DNA of 64,000 nucleotides from UTCHB3 sp964371075 (GTDB taxonomy: Bacteria > Bacteroidota > Ignavibacteria > Ignavibacteriales > Ignavibacteriaceae), in assembly GCA_964371075.1 (NCBI GenBank), contig CAYJKN010000003.1, positions 372,001 through 436,000 on the forward strand. The letters run 5' to 3'. Each line of letters opens with the position of its first letter. The first letter of the stretch is position 1. Made by a program: the position numbers and the translations under genes. Below are positions 60,465-64,000 of this stretch, in pieces. The notes under the pieces are model-generated. The model saw only the letters and a program-made list of their open reading frames with translations. It was not told the DNA's origin and did no database searches.

Positions 60465-62666
60465 ATGAAATCCATTCTTATCTTAGTGATGTTTTTATGC
60501 ATCAGCAGTGCAATTTCAGCACAAAATCTTAAAGGTTATGTTTATGAACTTGACCCGAAGGATAATCACCAACACCCGCTCCTTTCTGCCAACGTTTACT
60601 GGAAAGGAACACAAATTGGTGCAACAACCGATGAAAACGGTTTCTTCTCCTTAAAAAAAACAGGTAAAGAACGCTCACAACTTATTGTCAGTTATATCGG
60701 CTATAAACCTGATACAATTGAAGTGTCAAATTCACTCGATTCAATCGTTATTGTCCTGTCCCTGAACAGGGAATTTCAAGAAGTATTGATATCCGCGGAT
60801 CGTTCGTCAAAGTTTATTGATGAAGGCGAACCTCAGATGATTGAAGTTATCTCAAACAAAGAACTTCTTAAGGCAGCCTGCTGTAATCTTGGTGAGAGTT
60901 TCACCACCAATGCATCTGTGGATGTTCAGTTTCAGGATGCAGTAACGGGTGCCCGACAAATTCAACTTCTTGGACTTGCCGGAACATACACACAAATGCT
61001 TTTCGAAAATATCCCGTCGATGAATGGGATTGGAAGTTCATTTGGACTTGGTTTTGTCCCCGGTCCATGGATATCTCAGATCAGTATCTCAAAAGGTTCA
61101 GCATCCGTAATTAATGGTTACGAGTCGATTACCGGACAAATCAATATCGGCTACAAAAAGCCGACCGATGCCGAAAGATACTATTTTAATGCTTTCCAAA
61201 GTTCACATTTGAAAACTGATCTTAATGCTAATGCTGCTTTTGAGTTCTCTGAGCATTTAAGCACTATGGTGCTCGCTCATATGAACACTACTCCCAAATC
61301 ATTTGACGATAACGGTGATTCATTCGCTGATGATCCAAAAACGACTCAATATAATGTGATGAACCGCTGGAAATATCACAGCAACATTGGGTATGAAGCC
61401 GAACTGGGATTTCAGCTGATGTCAGAAAAAAGAAGTGGTGGACAAATGGCTCCACTGGCTTCCGGAAGAAAATATTCTCTTGATATTAACTCCGATCATC
61501 TTGATCTCTTCTTGAAAAATGGATTTGTTTTTAATGCCGAACCCTACACAAGTTTGGGTCTCATTTTGAACGGGCACAGACACACCCAAAATTCACAAAT
61601 TGGATTAAGTAAATACGATGCGAGACAAACTTCTTTCTTTGGAAAATTGATCCTGGAAACCGGAACCGTCGACGAGATTCATAAGATTACAACCGGAATT
61701 TCATTTGCTTTTGATGAGTATAAAGAAGAGTTAAATAACCTTGCACTGCTCAGAAATGAATCGGTGCCGGGGGTATTTATGGAATACAATTTTTCTCCTT
61801 CAAACCTGATTTCGATAGTTCCGGGAGTAAGAGTTGACTTTCATAATCTCTATGGCACATTTGTCACCCCCAGAATTCATTTTAAGTTTATGGCTGATGA
61901 AAATACAACCCTAAGAGCATCCGCAGGAAAAGGTTATCGCTCGGTTAATCTTTTTTCAGATAACCTGAACTACTTTGCAAGTTCCAGAAGTTTTGAAGTG
62001 ATAGATCAACCAAAATTTGAAGAGGCCTGGAACTATGGTCTCAACCTGACAAGATATTTTATGATTGACGGACGAGAGTTAAGTCTGACTGCAGATTATT
62101 ACAGAACCGACTTCGTAAAACAGACTGTGGTTGATATTGATTCCGATCCACGAAAAGTGAAGTTTTATGACCTGAACGGGACATCTTATTCCAACAGTTA
62201 TCAGATTGAAGCGGCTTACGAATTGTTATCCGACTTTAATGTCTCACTGGCATACAGATATACAGATGTAAAATCAACATATGATGGAGTTCTTTCCACC
62301 GCCCCGCTTCAGAGTCGATATAAAATTTTATCAACCGTTGCCTGGTTGATCAGAGATGCAGGATTAACTTTTGATGCATCTTTTCTTCTCAACGGGCCAG
62401 GGAGAATCCCCTCCACCGCAGCAAATCCGATTCAATATCAAAGATCAGACTCATTTGACCCCTATCTGAATATCAATGCTCAAGTATCTAAAAATTTCGG
62501 TTTCTTTGATTTTTATGTGGGAGTGGAAAACCTGACTGGATTTATGCAGGATAATCCTATTATTGCAGCAGACGATCCGTTTGGAACCTACTTTGATGCT
62601 TCCCAAATTTGGGGGCCTGTTTCAGGTAGAAAATTTTATGCAGGTATCCGTTTAAGTGTTTTATAA
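60465..62666 (+). CDS. TonB-dependent receptor with carboxypeptidase-like N-domain and Cys-Cys plug motif
   Basis: A 733-residue outer-membrane receptor from the ATG at 60465 (upstream codons lack a signal). The signal peptide ends AISA|Q20. A CarboxypepD_reg-like domain (about 21-105) has TTDENGFFSLK. The plug includes LLKAACCNLGESF (Cys139-Cys140), a motif known in Bacteroidota receptors next to heavy-metal genes, and the barrel runs to a C-terminal aromatic strand FYAGIRLSVL. It likely takes up a metal or metallophore by TonB energy. It follows the Cys-rich gene by 99 bases and precedes the YHS gene by 28. Confidence 0.88.
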   Translation: MKSILILVMFLCISSAISAQNLKGYVYELDPKDNHQHPLLSANVYWKGTQIGATTDENGFFSLKKTGKERSQLIVSYIGYKPDTIEVSNSLDSIVIVLSLNREFQEVLISADRSSKFIDEGEPQMIEVISNKELLKAACCNLGESFTTNASVDVQFQDAVTGARQIQLLGLAGTYTQMLFENIPSMNGIGSSFGLGFVPGPWISQISISKGSASVINGYESITGQINIGYKKPTDAERYYFNAFQSSHLKTDLNANAAFEFSEHLSTMVLAHMNTTPKSFDDNGDSFADDPKTTQYNVMNRWKYHSNIGYEAELGFQLMSEKRSGGQMAPLASGRKYSLDINSDHLDLFLKNGFVFNAEPYTSLGLILNGHRHTQNSQIGLSKYDARQTSFFGKLILETGTVDEIHKITTGISFAFDEYKEELNNLALLRNESVPGVFMEYNFSPSNLISIVPGVRVDFHNLYGTFVTPRIHFKFMADENTTLRASAGKGYRSVNLFSDNLNYFASSRSFEVIDQPKFEEAWNYGLNLTRYFMIDGRELSLTADYYRTDFVKQTVVDIDSDPRKVKFYDLNGTSYSNSYQIEAAYELLSDFNVSLAYRYTDVKSTYDGVLSTAPLQSRYKILSTVAWLIRDAGLTFDASFLLNGPGRIPSTAANPIQYQRSDSFDPYLNINAQVSKNFGFFDFYVGVENLTGFMQDNPIIAADDPFGTYFDASQIWGPVSGRKFYAGIRLSVL

Positions 62667-62694
62667 TTAATCAATCTCAATTTTGGAGAATAAA

Positions 62695-63036
62695 ATGAAA
62701 AAGTATCTATTTATTATCACAATGTTTGTTGCCTTTTCAGGTCTTAACCTTTTTGCTCAGGAAAAACCTGACACATCCTCACATCCTGCAAAAGAATCGG
62801 TAACCCAGGTTAAAGACTCAAGTGTGGTGAGTGAAACCACTGAACAGGCAGAACCATGGAATAAGGTTTGTCCAGTTATGGGTAACAAAATCAACCCAAA
62901 AGTTGGAACAGTTACCTTTGAAGGAAAGGCCTACGGATTCTGCTGCGCCGGATGCGACGCAAAATTTGCAAAAAATCCTGAAAAGTATTCAAAGAACCTC
63001 AATGAAAATGGTACAAGGTTCATCGGTAAAAAATAG
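62695..63036 (+). CDS. Secreted YHS-domain protein (metal-binding)
   Basis: A 113-residue protein from the ATG at 62695, which has GGAG six bases upstream (the TTG at 62683 lies before it). The signal peptide ends LFA|Q22, then a Ser/Thr/Glu-rich linker. The YHS/TRASH-like domain (about 55-105) has KVCPVMGNKI (Cys59) and GFCCAGCDAKFAKNPEKY (Cys83, Cys84, Cys87), typical copper/heavy-metal ligands. Third gene of the metal trio; likely binds a metal in the periplasm. Confidence 0.9.
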   Translation: MKKYLFIITMFVAFSGLNLFAQEKPDTSSHPAKESVTQVKDSSVVSETTEQAEPWNKVCPVMGNKINPKVGTVTFEGKAYGFCCAGCDAKFAKNPEKYSKNLNENGTRFIGKK

Positions 63037-63055
63037 TCAATAACCGTATTAAGAG

Positions 63056-63123
63056 AATCACGATCCCTTCAAATTTGACACCGGTAACAATTTTATTGCA
63101 GCCGATTTTTAGGGATTGTGATT
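63056..63123. repeat. 13-bp inverted repeat after the YHS gene
   Basis: AATCACGATCCCT (63056-63068) pairs with AGGGATTGTGATT (63111-63123), with one G-U wobble and a 42-base loop. It follows the metal operon by 20 bases and lies before the next promoter. No T-run directly follows; it could be an mRNA 3' structure, an operator or a weak terminator. Confidence 0.45.
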
Positions 63124-63140
63124 ATTTATTTGGTGTCCGC

Positions 63141-63170
63141 TTGGATTTATCTTAAATTGAATTATATTTG
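63141..63170 (+). promoter_or_regulatory. Bacteroidota-type promoter of the small lipoprotein gene
   Basis: TTG at 63141-63143, an exact 19-base spacer and TATATTTG at 63163-63170. This is the clearest -33/-7 match in the window, with a leader of about 80 bases before the ATG at 63259. Confidence 0.6.
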
Positions 63171-63258
63171 TCGGTTGTAATTCAATCTTTGAAGAATACC
63201 TTCAAATAGATGATAAAAGTTATGAAATTCAATAATCACAAATTTATCCGGAGACACC

Positions 63259-63558
63259 ATGATAAATAAGACTCTTACAAGATCACTTCTTCTGATTTTT
63301 GCTGCTGTACTTTTTACCGCTTGTAGTTTATCAACTGAACAACTCGCTGATGAAGTAAAAAAAGATATGTCCAATAGTGCTGAATTTAAGGAGAGAGAAA
63401 TTACGGTAAAAGAATTCACACTGGTGCACAAAGCCGGAAATGAATACAATGGACTCCTCAAAACAAAAGAACCAAATGGTGAATTCACCTACACGGTTGA
63501 TGTTGTTTATGATGGAGAATCATTCACCTGGAAAGTTCTTGAACAAGTAAACAAGTAA
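63259..63558 (+). CDS. Small lipoprotein of unknown function
   Basis: A 99-residue lipoprotein with lipobox LFTAC (Cys22). The mature part has one short helix with Asp/Glu/Lys (LADEVKKDMSNS) and then four beta strands, similar in outline to small periplasmic DUF4333-like or NTF2-like domains, but I do not recognise a family. ATG start. The gene has its own promoter and terminator. Confidence 0.72.
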   Translation: MINKTLTRSLLLIFAAVLFTACSLSTEQLADEVKKDMSNSAEFKEREITVKEFTLVHKAGNEYNGLLKTKEPNGEFTYTVDVVYDGESFTWKVLEQVNK

Positions 63559-63586
63559 TTTATCCCGGCAAAATTACAAATTTTTG

Positions 63587-63623
63587 AATCGCACAGATTT
63601 TAGAGTCTGTGCGATTTTTTTTT
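63587..63623 (+). terminator. Strong intrinsic terminator after the small lipoprotein gene
   Basis: A perfect 11-bp stem AATCGCACAGA / TCTGTGCGATT (63587-63597 and 63606-63616) with an 8-base loop, followed by a long T-run. The 200 bases beyond it are AT-rich with a small GGGG/CCCC hairpin (63663-63673) and no gene. Confidence 0.93.
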
Positions 63624-63823
63624 GCCCCCCCCAACATACCCCTCACCGACTCAGTAAAATAAGGGGAATCCCCTATTTCAAACGATTTATGGTTAAAGTA
63701 AATTTGAGTTAGATAATCGAATTTTTATTAGAATCTAATCGCCCTGTTTAATAGTTTTTAATTTTTTTTTTGAACCCAATTTTTTTCTTAATCTTTTAGT
63801 TAATCCAAACAAAAGGAGACAGT

Positions 63824-64000
63824 ATGTCTAAAAAGATATTCTCATTTCTGGTCCTGATAGTTTTGTTTGCAATGCCAAACTTTGCCCAAGAGACCTTCAC
63901 CCATGAAGCAGCAAAAATAAGTGTTACACTTCCTGCCGGTTGGATGTATGAAACCTCTGACAACGGAATAAGTGCTTACCCTGCTGAAGGTGGCTTTTTT
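63824..64000 (+). CDS. Secreted protein of unknown function (partial, C-terminus outside window)
   Basis: The first 59 residues are visible. The ATG at 63824 has AAGGAG five bases upstream. A signal peptide MSKKIFSFLVLIVLFAMPNFA is cleaved before Gln22. The mature start ETFTHEAAKISVTLPAGWMY suggests a beta-rich domain of the type seen in periplasmic stress or lipid-associated proteins (PsbP/DUF1795-like opening), but too little is seen to assign a family. Confidence 0.8.
   Translation, partial: MSKKIFSFLVLIVLFAMPNFAQETFTHEAAKISVTLPAGWMYETSDNGISAYPAEGGFF

Noticed and set aside
63620..63680. C-rich tract and GGGG/CCCC hairpin after the terminator
   Set aside because: The stem is only four to five base pairs, is not near a start codon and may be chance; no function can be supported.
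1..64000. tRNA, rRNA, CRISPR arrays, insertion sequences, prophage or defence islands
   Set aside because: No spaced repeat arrays, transposase or integrase genes, phage genes or cloverleaf candidates were seen in the gaps; the gene content is chromosomal core and envelope functions.

Overview
The window is about 64 kb of AT-rich bacterial chromosome, almost all of it coding, from a member of the Bacteroidota/Chlorobiota group and most likely an Ignavibacteria-like organism. Signs of this are a type IX secretion C-terminal sorting domain with the NYPNPFNPST motif, TAnnTTTG-type -7 promoter elements upstream of many genes, a DUF2851 gene, menaquinone genes, and a copper/heavy-metal type TonB receptor with a Cys-Cys plug motif. 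No rRNA, tRNA, CRISPR array, insertion sequence or prophage was seen.

Layout. 1-520 (-): start of a KaiC/RecA-like ATPase with an altered P-loop, cut by the window edge. 686-12488 (-): a tightly packed run of nine genes. It is led by an SGNH hydrolase, a fatty-acyl-AMP ligase-like enzyme, an acyl carrier protein and an MBOAT acyltransferase, which together resemble a dlt-type envelope-acylation module. It continues with an NlpC/P60 murein peptidase, a Tat-exported dipeptide epimerase, an active/inactive M16 protease pair and a GH9 lipoprotein. 12620-20750: NfeD protease (+), then (-) a lipoprotein, NamZ muramidase, Nudix hydrolase, Ndk, SucD and a large secreted glycosidase-like protein. 20939-27009: mitochondrial-type citrate synthase, HtpG, a membrane-tethered PHP hydrolase and a K+/H+ or Na+/H+ antiporter. 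27084-34549 (+): a pseudokinase-REC-AraC regulator, aldo/keto reductase, outer-membrane porin, glycosyltransferase, and a CNT nucleoside transporter followed by purine nucleoside phosphorylase. 34546-43003: RsmE, a small OMP, a DHNA-CoA thioesterase, and a minus-strand operon clpS - PBP4 - glutaminyl cyclase - menH - menB - menA - menE. 43102-45406 (+): etfB, etfA and a bifunctional nuclease. 45414-57062 (-): DUF2851, then pyrF - rodA - mrdA - mreD - mreC - mreB - purH - purN - pyrG (listed by rising coordinate), the rod-shape machinery embedded among nucleotide-synthesis genes. 57142-64000: an SGNH hydrolase, a T9SS-secreted thioredoxin-like protein, DinB, a metal-handling trio (HYC/CC-type Cys-rich protein, TonB receptor, YHS protein), a small lipoprotein and the start of one more secreted protein.

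How it fits together. The window is dominated by envelope biology: murein synthesis and shape (MreBCD, PBP2, RodA, PBP4), murein turnover (NamZ, NlpC/P60, L-Ala-D/L-Glu epimerase), possible envelope acylation (FAAL/ACP/MBOAT/SGNH) and protein export. About ten exported proteins are predicted to start with Gln after signal-peptide removal. The window also encodes a glutaminyl cyclase that would convert that Gln to pyroglutamate. Translation starts are often TTG, and several start calls were adjusted using Shine-Dalgarno sites and gene overlaps. The signals most worth following are the dlt-like acyl module, the Gln(+1)/glutaminyl cyclase link, the metal trio with a possibly leaderless first gene, the dead-kinase regulator, and the P-loop protein lacking the usual lysine.
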